From Acidimicrobiaceae bacterium (GTDB lineage: Bacteria > Actinomycetota > Acidimicrobiia > Acidimicrobiales > Bog-793): 12,079 nucleotides of DNA. The number at the start of each line of letters is the position of its first letter. The stretch's first letter is position 1. Made by a program: the position numbers and the translations under genes. The notes under the pieces were generated by a model. That model was given only the letters and a program-made list of their open reading frames with translations. It did no database searches and was not told the origin of the DNA. This document shows positions 5,651 to 11,448 of the stretch, one piece after another. Where the stretch lies: the NCBI GenBank assembly GCA_025463965.1, contig JAODBN010000213.1, forward strand, positions 1-12,079. The letters run 5' to 3'.

Positions 5651-7295
5651 GAGCTGGTGGGAGACCGCCGTGATCTACCAGGTCTACGTTCGCAGCTTTA
5701 CCGACGGCGACGGCGACGGGATCGGAGACCTCGCCGGTGTGCGCTCCCGCCTCGGCTACCTGCGCGAGCTGGGGGTGGACGCGATCTGGTTCAACCCGTG
5801 GTACCTCTCGCCGATGGCCGACGGTGGATATGACATCGTCGATTACCACGAGATCGAGCCGCTTTTCGGCTCGATCGAGCAGGCCGAGCAGCTCATCGCA
5901 GAGGCGCATGCGCTCGGTATCCGAATCGTCCTCGACGTCGTGCCGAACCACGGCTCCGACCAAGAGCCGTGGTTCGGCGACGCCCTGACGTCTCCGTCCG
6001 GTTCCCCAGAACGGGCGCGCTACCACTTCCGACCCGGCCGGGGAGCGAACGGTGAGCTGGCGCCGAACGACTGGGAGTCGATCTTCGGCGGCCCGGCTTG
6101 GACGCGCACAAACGGTCCTGAGGGCCAGCCGGGGGAGTGGTATCTGCATCTGTTCGCTCCCGAACAGCCCGACTACAACTGGGATAACCCAGAGGTACGG
6201 GCGCACTTCGACGAGGTACTCCGCTTCTGGTTCGATCGTGGGGTGGACGGTTTTCGGATCGACTCCGCGGCGCTGCTCGTCAAGGAGCCAAGGCTGGTGG
6301 ACCTCGGAGCGTCGGACTGGACGCGCTCGCCGGGCGGTCACCCGTTTGTCGATCGAGACGGCATCCACGACGTCTACCGTCAGTGGCGGCGCCTCGCTGA
6401 TTCCTATACGGGAAAGCGGCTCCTCGTAGGTGAAGTCTGGCTCCCCGAACAGCCCGACCGATTCGCGCGCTACCTCCGTCCCGACGAGCTGCACGCTGCC
6501 TTCAACTTCTCGCTCCTCGGCTGCGCGTTCGAGGCGACAGCTCTCCGTGAGGTGATCGAGACGACACTCGACTCCCACGTCGCGCTGGGCCCATGGCCGA
6601 CTTGGGTACTTAGCAACCACGACGTGGTGAGGCCGGTCACGCGCTACGGACGGTGCGGAACAGCGTTCTCGATGGACGATCGCCGGATCGGAGAGGCGAG
6701 CGACCTCGAGCTTGGCGCCCGCCGTGCCCGGGCGGCCGCCCTTCTCACGTTGTCGTTGCCGGGGGCGGTCTACATCTATCAGGGTGAGGAACTCGGCCTG
6801 TGGGAGGTCGAGGAGCTCCCGGACGAGCTTCTTGAAGACCCCATCTGGAGGCGCTCGGGACACACTGACCGTGGTCGGGACGGCTGTCGGGTACCGATCC
6901 CGTGGACCGGGCAAGAAGCGCCGTTCGGCTTCGGGCCGGACGGCTCCACCCCGTGGCTGCCGCAGCCCGCCCAATGGAAGGACTTCACCGTCGAGGCCGA
7001 GTCGGCAGATGCGGGCTCCATGCTCGAGCTCTATCGAGCCGCGCTGCGCCTACGCCGACTCGAGCCAGCCTTTCGCACTCGCGAGCTGCGTTGGCTCCCT
7101 GCTCGGGACGGCGTTCTCGTCTACTGCCGGGGCACGGATCTCCTCGTCGTAGCGAACCTGTCCGATCAGCCGATCGACCTGTCACGCTCGGGAGAAGTGC
7201 TTCTCTCGAGTGCGCCAACTCAAGAAGCGAAGCTTCCGGTCGATTGTGCGGCCTGGTTGCGTTTGCCAGCTGGACGGCTCCGATCGGACCTGTAG
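5529..7295 (+). CDS. GH13 alpha-glucosidase (oligo-1,6-glucosidase/alpha-glucosidase type)
   Basis: A 588-residue cytoplasmic alpha-amylase-superfamily hydrolase that should release glucose from alpha-glucosides such as maltose, isomaltose or related oligosaccharides. All GH13 signatures are in order: WWETAVIYQVYVRSF near the start, DVVPNH at 136-141, QPDYNWDNPEV, FRIDSA with nucleophile Asp245, VGEVW with acid/base Glu302, and SNHD with transition-state Asp365. YIYQGEELGL follows, then a C-terminal beta domain. QPDYNW and the absence of a signal peptide fit alpha-glucosidases rather than amylases. The TTG at 5529 has AGGAG six nt upstream. However, family members usually start about five residues before WW, and GTG at 5640 (GAAGGG, 7-nt spacer) would give that; the 37-residue basic extension is therefore uncertain. 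It is divergent from its presumed LacI repressor. Confidence 0.93.
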   Translation: MRMPKHVAGKRGTARRRMSGPVASGAGTTKPKEKGPAVERESWWETAVIYQVYVRSFTDGDGDGIGDLAGVRSRLGYLRELGVDAIWFNPWYLSPMADGGYDIVDYHEIEPLFGSIEQAEQLIAEAHALGIRIVLDVVPNHGSDQEPWFGDALTSPSGSPERARYHFRPGRGANGELAPNDWESIFGGPAWTRTNGPEGQPGEWYLHLFAPEQPDYNWDNPEVRAHFDEVLRFWFDRGVDGFRIDSAALLVKEPRLVDLGASDWTRSPGGHPFVDRDGIHDVYRQWRRLADSYTGKRLLVGEVWLPEQPDRFARYLRPDELHAAFNFSLLGCAFEATALREVIETTLDSHVALGPWPTWVLSNHDVVRPVTRYGRCGTAFSMDDRRIGEASDLELGARRARAAALLTLSLPGAVYIYQGEELGLWEVEELPDELLEDPIWRRSGHTDRGRDGCRVPIPWTGQEAPFGFGPDGSTPWLPQPAQWKDFTVEAESADAGSMLELYRAALRLRRLEPAFRTRELRWLPARDGVLVYCRGTDLLVVANLSDQPIDLSRSGEVLLSSAPTQEAKLPVDCAAWLRLPAGRLRSDL

Positions 7296-7448
7296 CCGCG
7301 GCGCCGACGATGCGTTCGCCAATTCCTCTTAGAAGACCGGGTGGCTCCGGTTCGACAGCCATGGAGGCCCCGAATCGGCCTGCTGCCTGGTGGCCAGCCG
7401 GCAAGCGCCACTGAAAGAGTGAAGGACTCACGGTTGGAGGGCTTCAGG

Positions 7449-7586
7449 CGCAATACGTCGATACTGGCTACGCATTGCGAGGGAACGCCGCACGGAACGG
7501 TAATCGCATAGCGGCGTAGTCCGCCGGGTGCTCAAATTCCGGCGAAGCGTGCCGACACCAGCGTCAATGGCGAGCAGATTGACTGC
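7449..7586 (+). ncRNA. Candidate structured RNA: four consecutive hairpins
   Basis: Four stem-loops follow one another with gaps of 5 to 16 nt. CGCAAT/ATTGCG (7449-7454 and 7474-7479) is extended inward by two more pairs after one mismatch. CGCCGC/GCGGCG lies at 7486-7491 and 7511-7516. CGCCGG/CCGGCG lies at 7522-7527 and 7539-7544. GTCAAT/ATTGAC lies at 7563-7568 and 7578-7583. Two of the stems contain A/T pairs and so are not explained by GC-richness alone. I matched this to no known RNA family, and the strand is assumed from the neighbouring genes. Confidence 0.3.
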
Positions 7587-7740
7587 GACAAGTGTTGAAG
7601 CGCCGAGTCCTTAGGCATTGCCGTGCCCCCTCATCACCGCGAGGTGTTGAAGAACCTCTGAGACGGCTTCTCGAGCGCCTGCATCGCGGCTGAACGGCCG
7701 TTGGGCAGCCGCTTCAGACGGGGGCCTCGGGTTTCCACTC

Positions 7741-7800
7741 GAACACGCATACACGGTGCTGCGCCGCAAAGGGCGTACCATGACACCGGCTACACCGCCC
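7741..7800 (+). promoter_or_regulatory. Weak resemblance to the c-di-GMP-I (GEMM) riboswitch core
   Basis: Upstream of the diguanylate cyclase, the order CGCAAAG (7765-7771), CCATGACA (7778-7785), CCGGC (7786-7790) and TACACCG (7791-7797) recalls conserved strings of class I cyclic-di-GMP riboswitches. Their core includes GACGCAAAGC followed by CATGACAGCCGGGTTACCG. GGGCG (7771-7775) can pair with CGCCC (7796-7800). The usual GGCAAACC and GNRA-capped stem before CGCAAAG are not recognisable, so this may be coincidence. A covariance-model search is needed before using this label. Confidence 0.15.
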
Positions 7801-7845
7801 GGAGCAAGTCTTCGGAAACATCTCCGAGGAAGCCGCTGCGCGCGA

Positions 7846-7907
7846 AGGGAAGGAGTGCCATGAGGTCTCGCAATGCGCGAAATGCGCTAGTCGGTCGTCG
7901 TGGCTGA
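7846..7907 (+). CDS. 15-codon leader ORF with strong Shine-Dalgarno, overlapping the cyclase start
   Basis: The purine-rich GAAGGGAAGGAG ends four nt before an ATG at 7860, the best ribosome binding site near the cyclase. That ATG opens a frame of only 15 codons (MRSRNARNALVGRRG), with TGA at 7905-7907. The cyclase GTG at 7900 lies inside it in the +1 frame, giving an eight-base overlap GTGGCTGA. The coordinates include the ribosome binding site. A small hairpin (GCGC-GAAAT-GCGC, 7875-7887) lies within the ORF. The arrangement fits a leader peptide that couples translation to the cyclase. A single-base error or programmed shift that would make this the true cyclase N-terminus is the alternative. 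Confidence 0.45.
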
Positions 7908-9630
7908 GCCGAGACATGGGGTTGTGCTTCATCGGAGCGTCTACTTCGTCGGTGGACTCGTCGCTCTCTTGCTTATTGCCGTCTCCCTCGTCGCCACGAT
8001 TGAGCTCGCCGCGGCTCACAGTCGCGCGTCAACGCTCGTGGCGCGCAACGCCGGAGAGGAGGTGCTCGCAACCGCTCAAGCGGACATTGCCGCAAGCCAG
8101 CTGACGATCGCGCAAGCACTAAAGGCAAACCAATCCGCCACGGTGCAGGAGGCGACGGCGCAGGCCGTGCTTCCTAAGGCGCTCGCCCAGCAGCAGCGCG
8201 GGCTCTCGGATTTGAGCCAGTACAAGCAGCTTGCGCGGCACTGGTCGTCCTCCAACGCGCTCGCGGAGCTGGACGACGACATGGTGCGGCTACAGGCAGT
8301 GACCAACTCGCCTTCCAGCACGACCGGAAACCCGGATGGCCTTTTGTTCACTGCCTCCAAGCTCGAGCAGATGTCGGTGATCAATCAAGAGGTCCAGGTC
8401 GACTTCGGCGAGGTGAACGCCTCGGAGCAGTCCTGGTCGACTTCGTTCCTCGCGCATAACCGCGCTGCGACGAACTCGGGATTGACCTGGGTGTTGGTGA
8501 CTGCCGGCCTCGCACTTCTCGTTGCCGTCACCGCCAACGGTCTGCTGGCTCGTGCAGCTCGCCGCCGAGACGTCGAGCTCGCTGCTCGCGATCGTGATCT
8601 CGAGCGGGTGGCGACCGCAAACGAGTTCGAGGCACGGCTTCAGCGAGCGCTCGAACTGTCGAATACCGAGGACCTCGTGTTCGGCGTGGTGGACCAGGCC
8701 CTCGAGGAGGCGGTTCCCGAGTTGAGCGTGGAGATGCTCCTTGCCGACTCGAGCCGGGCTCACTTCCAACAGCTCGTGACCACCGGTGGCGAACCGACGC
8801 ATCGATGCGCCGTTGAGTCACCCGCCGAGTGCCCTGCCGCGCAACGCGGCGAGGTGCTCACCTTCGAATCCAGCTTGGCTCTCGATGCTTGCCCCTACCT
8901 CAAGCAGCAGACGGACCCGTGCTCGGCCGTTTGCGTACCGGTGAGCGTAAGCGGAGTGACCGTTGGCGTAGTCCACGCGGCCGGCGGTCATCGAGAGGCC
9001 CCAGGGCTCGATCGCCGCTCGGCACTCGAGCTCGTGGCCAGGAGGGCGTCCGATCGCATCGGGATGATGCGAGCCTTCTCGCGCTCCGAAATCCAAGCGA
9101 GCACCGATGCCCTCACGGGGTTGCCGAATCGTCGTTCACTCGAAGACGATGTGCGCCGCCTTTCCATCGCCGGCATCCCCTATGTGTTGGCCTTCGCGGA
9201 TCTCGACCACTTCAAGACTGTCAACGATGTGCACGGGCACGGTGCCGGCGATCAAGCCCTCAGAGTCTTCTCACGAGTCTTGCGCGATGGCTTGCGCCCG
9301 GGGGACCTCCTCGGACGCTACGGCGGCGAGGAGTTCGTGGTCGTGCTGCCCAATTGCGATGCGGCAGAAGCAGTCCAGGTTCTCGACAGGACCCGGTTGG
9401 ACCTCGCGTTGGTGCTCGCAGAAGCGGGCAGTCCTGTCTTCACCGTGAGCTTTGGCGTCGCTCCCAGTCAGCTGGGAGAGCGGTTCGAGGACATGGTGAG
9501 TGCTGCCGACGCGGCATTGTTGGAAGCAAAGGCGATGGGCCGAGACCAGATCGTCGTGGCAGCGCAGATCCGCGACGCCATTCCGCCTCCGGCTCAGGCT
9601 CAGGCTCCGGCGCCGCTCGCCACGGGCTGA
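7900..9630 (+). CDS. Membrane diguanylate cyclase: TM-sensor-TM-GAF-GGDEF
   Basis: A 576-residue inner-membrane enzyme that should condense two GTP to cyclic di-GMP. Transmembrane helix 1 is at about 13-35. A helical extracytoplasmic sensor follows at 36-190, Gln/Ala/Ser-rich and resembling four-helix-bundle sensors. Helix 2 is at 193-217 and a coiled linker at 220-245. A GAF-like domain at about 246-393 carries five cysteines (303, 311, 331, 341, 345). The GGDEF domain at 401-556 has DALTGLPNRR, metal-binding Asp434 in FADLDHFK, an intact product-inhibition site RPGD at 466-469, and the catalytic motif GGEEF at 475-479, so it is predicted active and feedback-inhibited. The tail is Pro/Ala-rich. 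An in-frame TAG at 7888 limits the start to the GTG at 7900, which lacks its own good ribosome binding site (see the 15-codon ORF). Confidence 0.93.
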   Translation: MAEPRHGVVLHRSVYFVGGLVALLLIAVSLVATIELAAAHSRASTLVARNAGEEVLATAQADIAASQLTIAQALKANQSATVQEATAQAVLPKALAQQQRGLSDLSQYKQLARHWSSSNALAELDDDMVRLQAVTNSPSSTTGNPDGLLFTASKLEQMSVINQEVQVDFGEVNASEQSWSTSFLAHNRAATNSGLTWVLVTAGLALLVAVTANGLLARAARRRDVELAARDRDLERVATANEFEARLQRALELSNTEDLVFGVVDQALEEAVPELSVEMLLADSSRAHFQQLVTTGGEPTHRCAVESPAECPAAQRGEVLTFESSLALDACPYLKQQTDPCSAVCVPVSVSGVTVGVVHAAGGHREAPGLDRRSALELVARRASDRIGMMRAFSRSEIQASTDALTGLPNRRSLEDDVRRLSIAGIPYVLAFADLDHFKTVNDVHGHGAGDQALRVFSRVLRDGLRPGDLLGRYGGEEFVVVLPNCDAAEAVQVLDRTRLDLALVLAEAGSPVFTVSFGVAPSQLGERFEDMVSAADAALLEAKAMGRDQIVVAAQIRDAIPPPAQAQAPAPLATG

Positions 9631-9645
9631 GGCGGACACCTCAGC
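9626..9645 (+). terminator. Hairpin at the end of the diguanylate cyclase gene
   Basis: GCTGAGG and CCTCAGC form a perfect 7-bp stem with a six-base loop (CGGACA). The cyclase stop codon TGA (9628-9630) sits inside the left arm. No T-tract follows, as is common in high-GC actinobacteria. It is therefore a probable factor-assisted terminator or 3' mRNA stabiliser. It separates the cyclase from the eRF1-like gene 185 bp downstream, in which no clear promoter was seen. Confidence 0.5.
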
Positions 9646-9815
9646 GGGTCTCGGCGGTGGCGGCCACGTCTCGTGCTGGAACGCTTGGCCGCGCATTGCC
9701 GACTATCTCACTCGCACACGCCCACAGGTGTTGGCCCCGAGGTCGTTCATGACCACTGCCGGCTACTACGCGATCGAATGGCGCCGCACGCTCAGCAGAG
9801 CGCGAAGGTGTCCCG

Positions 9816-11090
9816 ATGGCCGCCAAGAGGGTCGATCGCGACCCGCCCCCACCCGGCCGGGCAAGCGTGATCGAGGCCGACCGGGTGGATCGAGAGCACC
9901 CGAAGCACCCCCCGACGCCTGTGGCCGTGTCCACTACGCCGCTCGCCGAGGCGATCGGTGACTTGAGCGTTTATGAATCGCTAGATGCGCCTGTGGTGTC
10001 GGTCTACTGGGACGTGTCCGCCGACCTGGGCCAGCTCAGGGGTGGTATCGCCAAGTTGAAGGACCTCGCCAAGCCGATACGGGAGCGTGCTGCGTCGCAC
10101 GAACTGGCTCACGAGGTTCGTGCGTCGCTGACTGCGGACGCCGACCGCCTCCTTGAGCTTGAGGCGCTGACCACAAAGATGCAGGGCCGGACATTGGCGC
10201 TCTTCCGGTGTGGCTTGCACAGCTTCGAGGAAGCGGTGGTGCTTCCGGGTGGTCTCGGGGATCGAGTGGAGATGGACGCGACGGCTTATATTCGCCCACT
10301 TGTGGAGGTGCAAGACGAGGCTCATCGGTACGCAGTCGTCGTCGTCGACCGCGAGCGGGCCACGCTGTTCAGCTTCTACCTGGGCGCGCTCGAGGCGCAA
10401 GAGCGCGAGCTGGGCCAAGCGCTGCGGAACCCAAGCTACGCCGCGGGCGACAAGGAGTACGGAGTGCATCACAAGGTCGAGGAGCTTGCGAAGCGTCACT
10501 ACCGGGACACGGCGAACGACCTTTCGCACTTCGTACAGGAAGAGGGCATCGAGCTCATCGTCGTCGGTGGACACGAGGAGACGGTCTCCGCGTTCATCGG
10601 GGAGCTCAGCAATGAGCTCCGAGACAAGGTCGTCGGCTCCTTCGTCATTGACCCTCGTACGTCGACGCCCGGAAAGATCCGTGAGGCCGCCGAGCGGGTC
10701 GTGGACGGCTATGAACGTCGCGAAGAGGAACGCCTGGTCATCCAAGCTCTCGACCAGGTAGGAGCGCGCGGCCTCGGTGCACTCGGGCTCGAGTGGTGCC
10801 TCCTCGCGGCGAACGAACGAGCGATCGACCGACTCCTTGTCGACGCGACGGCAACGGCCCCGGGTCGGGTGTGCGACTCGTGCGGCTGGCTGGGAGTCCA
10901 TGGCGAGGAGTGCCCGATCGATGGCTCGAAAACGCGCAAAGTGGAAGACGTGATCGATGAGATGGTCGCGCTGGTCCTCGATTCAAGCGGTCACGTCGAG
11001 CACGTCCATGCCGACACGGCGCTCCACGATCATCTCGTCGCGGCCCTCTTGCGGTTCCCGGTTCCACAAACAGAGGGCGCCCGGATCTGA
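9816..11090 (+). CDS. Bacterial eRF1-like protein (baeRF/Vms1-like) without GGQ, with putative zinc site
   Basis: A 424-residue cytoplasmic protein resembling the bacterial archaeo-eukaryotic release-factor families. An N-terminal Pro/Arg-rich tail covers 1-40. A helical region (41-125) contains VVSVYWDV. The eRF1 domain-2-like part spans about 160-300, with RYAVVVVDRERATLFSF, a basic helix VEELAKRHYRDTAN at 221-234 and IELIVVGG at 245-252. The domain-3-like part spans about 303-420, with LGLEWCLLAANERAIDRLLV and a putative metal site Cys353, Cys356, His362, Cys366. Where eRF1 has GGQ there is SYAAGDKEYGVHH, so classical peptide release is unlikely. Ribosome rescue or tRNA/nucleotide binding is the family-based guess. 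GAAGGTG five nt before the ATG supports this start. The exact subfamily was not resolved. Confidence 0.75.
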   Translation: MAAKRVDRDPPPPGRASVIEADRVDREHPKHPPTPVAVSTTPLAEAIGDLSVYESLDAPVVSVYWDVSADLGQLRGGIAKLKDLAKPIRERAASHELAHEVRASLTADADRLLELEALTTKMQGRTLALFRCGLHSFEEAVVLPGGLGDRVEMDATAYIRPLVEVQDEAHRYAVVVVDRERATLFSFYLGALEAQERELGQALRNPSYAAGDKEYGVHHKVEELAKRHYRDTANDLSHFVQEEGIELIVVGGHEETVSAFIGELSNELRDKVVGSFVIDPRTSTPGKIREAAERVVDGYERREEERLVIQALDQVGARGLGALGLEWCLLAANERAIDRLLVDATATAPGRVCDSCGWLGVHGEECPIDGSKTRKVEDVIDEMVALVLDSSGHVEHVHADTALHDHLVAALLRFPVPQTEGARI

Positions 11091-11091
11091 T

Positions 11092-11124
11092 CCACCCGGC
11101 CGGGAACGCGGTCCGCCCCGGTGG
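11092..11124 (+). terminator. GC-rich inverted repeats after the eRF1-like gene
   Basis: Directly after the stop lies the perfect palindrome CCCGGCCGGG (11095-11104). CCACC (11092-11096) can alternatively pair with GGTGG (11120-11124). The region may terminate transcription before the SOS-box promoter, but the stems are GC-only and there is no T-tract. Confidence 0.25.
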
Positions 11125-11143
11125 TCATAGCGCCTGGGGCCCA

Positions 11144-11172
11144 TTGACGAAGGGAACGTATGTTCGTACTCT
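11144..11172 (+). promoter_or_regulatory. Candidate leaderless promoter of the 70-aa ORF
   Basis: TTGACG (11144-11149) and TACTCT (11167-11172) are separated by exactly 17 bp. The -35 matches TTGACA at 5 of 6 positions and the -10 matches at 3 of 6. The -10 ends six nt before the ATG at 11179, so transcription should begin at or next to the start codon. No Shine-Dalgarno is present, in agreement with a leaderless mRNA. Confidence 0.5.
11153..11166. promoter_or_regulatory. LexA-type SOS box
   Basis: GGAACGTATGTTCG matches the CGAAC-RNRY-GTTCG consensus of the LexA box used in Bacillus and actinobacteria at every position but the first. The core GAAC-GTAT-GTTC is a perfect four-plus-four dyad. 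It lies wholly inside the 17-bp spacer between the -35 and -10 of the downstream ORF, where LexA binding would block RNA polymerase. On the other side only the 3' end of the eRF1-like gene is near, so the 70-aa ORF is the obvious target. Confidence 0.6.
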
Positions 11173-11178
11173 GACGCC

Positions 11179-11391
11179 ATGGACAGGGACCGCGAACTAG
11201 AAATCCGGCGTCGCAGCGCGGAGATGGCTCCTCTCGGCGCCTCGCTTACCGTCTCGAGGGAGGATGTGCTGAGAGATCTCGATGAGCTGCTCGATCTTCG
11301 CCGGCCCCACCACCTGCGCGACAGCACAGAATCATCGCTGCGGCGGCATCCGAGCGCGGACGGTCGCGCCAGATTCGTCCCGGAGGGCTAA
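11179..11391 (+). CDS. Hypothetical 70-aa protein behind a LexA box (putative SOS-induced small protein)
   Basis: A 70-residue, strongly charged protein beginning MDRDRELEIRRRSAEMAPLG, with a probable amphipathic helix SREDVLRDLDELLDLR at about 26-41 and an Arg/His/Ser-rich, likely disordered tail. There is no signal peptide, membrane helix or cysteine. Roughly 70 percent of codons end in G or C, lower than the large neighbours but coding-like. The overlapping minus-strand frame reads as Ser/Arg low complexity and is a shadow. Start choice rests on the ATG sitting six nt after the -10 of a promoter that contains the SOS box. No family was recognised. If LexA-controlled, it would be made after DNA damage. 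The role (checkpoint, toxin, nuclease partner or none) is open. Confidence 0.55.
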   Translation: MDRDRELEIRRRSAEMAPLGASLTVSREDVLRDLDELLDLRRPHHLRDSTESSLRRHPSADGRARFVPEG

Positions 11392-11414
11392 CGGTCCGCG
11401 TTGCCACGACCCAC

Positions 11415-11444
11415 GGGCTCAGCTGACTCCGGAGCCCGAGTCAG
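11415..11444. terminator. Overlapping alternative hairpins between convergent genes
   Basis: In the 57-bp gap between the 70-aa ORF and the leftward alcohol dehydrogenase, CTGACTC (11423-11429) pairs perfectly with GAGTCAG (11438-11444) around an eight-base loop. GGGCTC (11415-11420) also pairs perfectly with GAGCCC (11432-11437). The two stems exclude each other. The position suits a bidirectional terminator serving both genes. Confidence 0.5.
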
Positions 11445-11448
11445 GCAG

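Larger units (their letters stand above)
7296..7859. other. Long gene-free region with multiple stem-loops
   Basis: About 560 bp between the alpha-glucosidase stop and the small ORF ahead of the diguanylate cyclase. No frame has convincing codon bias, and no tRNA or mobile element was found. From 7449 on it holds successive short inverted repeats: 7449-7479 (nine pairs with one mismatch), 7486-7516 (six), 7522-7544 (six), 7561-7586 (six plus two across a bulge), 7641-7658 (five), 7686-7712 (seven, enclosing the palindrome AACGGCCGTT) and 7812-7827 (five). This is either a structured 5' leader of the cyclase mRNA, a non-coding RNA, or a degraded element. Bases 7296-7448 show only weak hairpins, one of which may terminate the alpha-glucosidase transcript. 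Confidence 0.5.

Noticed and set aside
5418..6974. 518-codon minus-strand frame opposite the alpha-glucosidase
   Set aside because: Long antisense frames are expected opposite GC-rich genes. The GH13 motifs on the plus strand explain the sequence, and the antisense peptide shows no domain.
7279..7288. Palindrome TCCGATCGGA at the end of the alpha-glucosidase gene
   Set aside because: It lies inside the coding region with no loop or T-tract. A 10-bp palindrome of this kind is common by chance here.
7335..7375. tRNA-like CCGGTTCGAC segment
   Set aside because: It resembles a T-loop, but the flanking bases do not form a five-pair T stem, and no acceptor, D or anticodon arms can be built around it.
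7701..7907. 68-codon plus-strand frame starting with TTG before the cyclase
   Set aside because: Poor codon bias, Arg/Ser-rich translation and no ribosome binding site at its start. Only its last 15 codons, from the ATG at 7860 in the same frame, have a strong Shine-Dalgarno.
9981..10901. 306-codon minus-strand frame opposite the eRF1-like gene
   Set aside because: Shadow of the plus-strand gene, with no start signal or recognisable family.
10983..11327. 114-codon minus-strand frame across the SOS-box promoter
   Set aside because: Its translation is a Ser/Arg repeat-like shadow, and it would run antisense through both the eRF1-like gene end and the SOS-box ORF.
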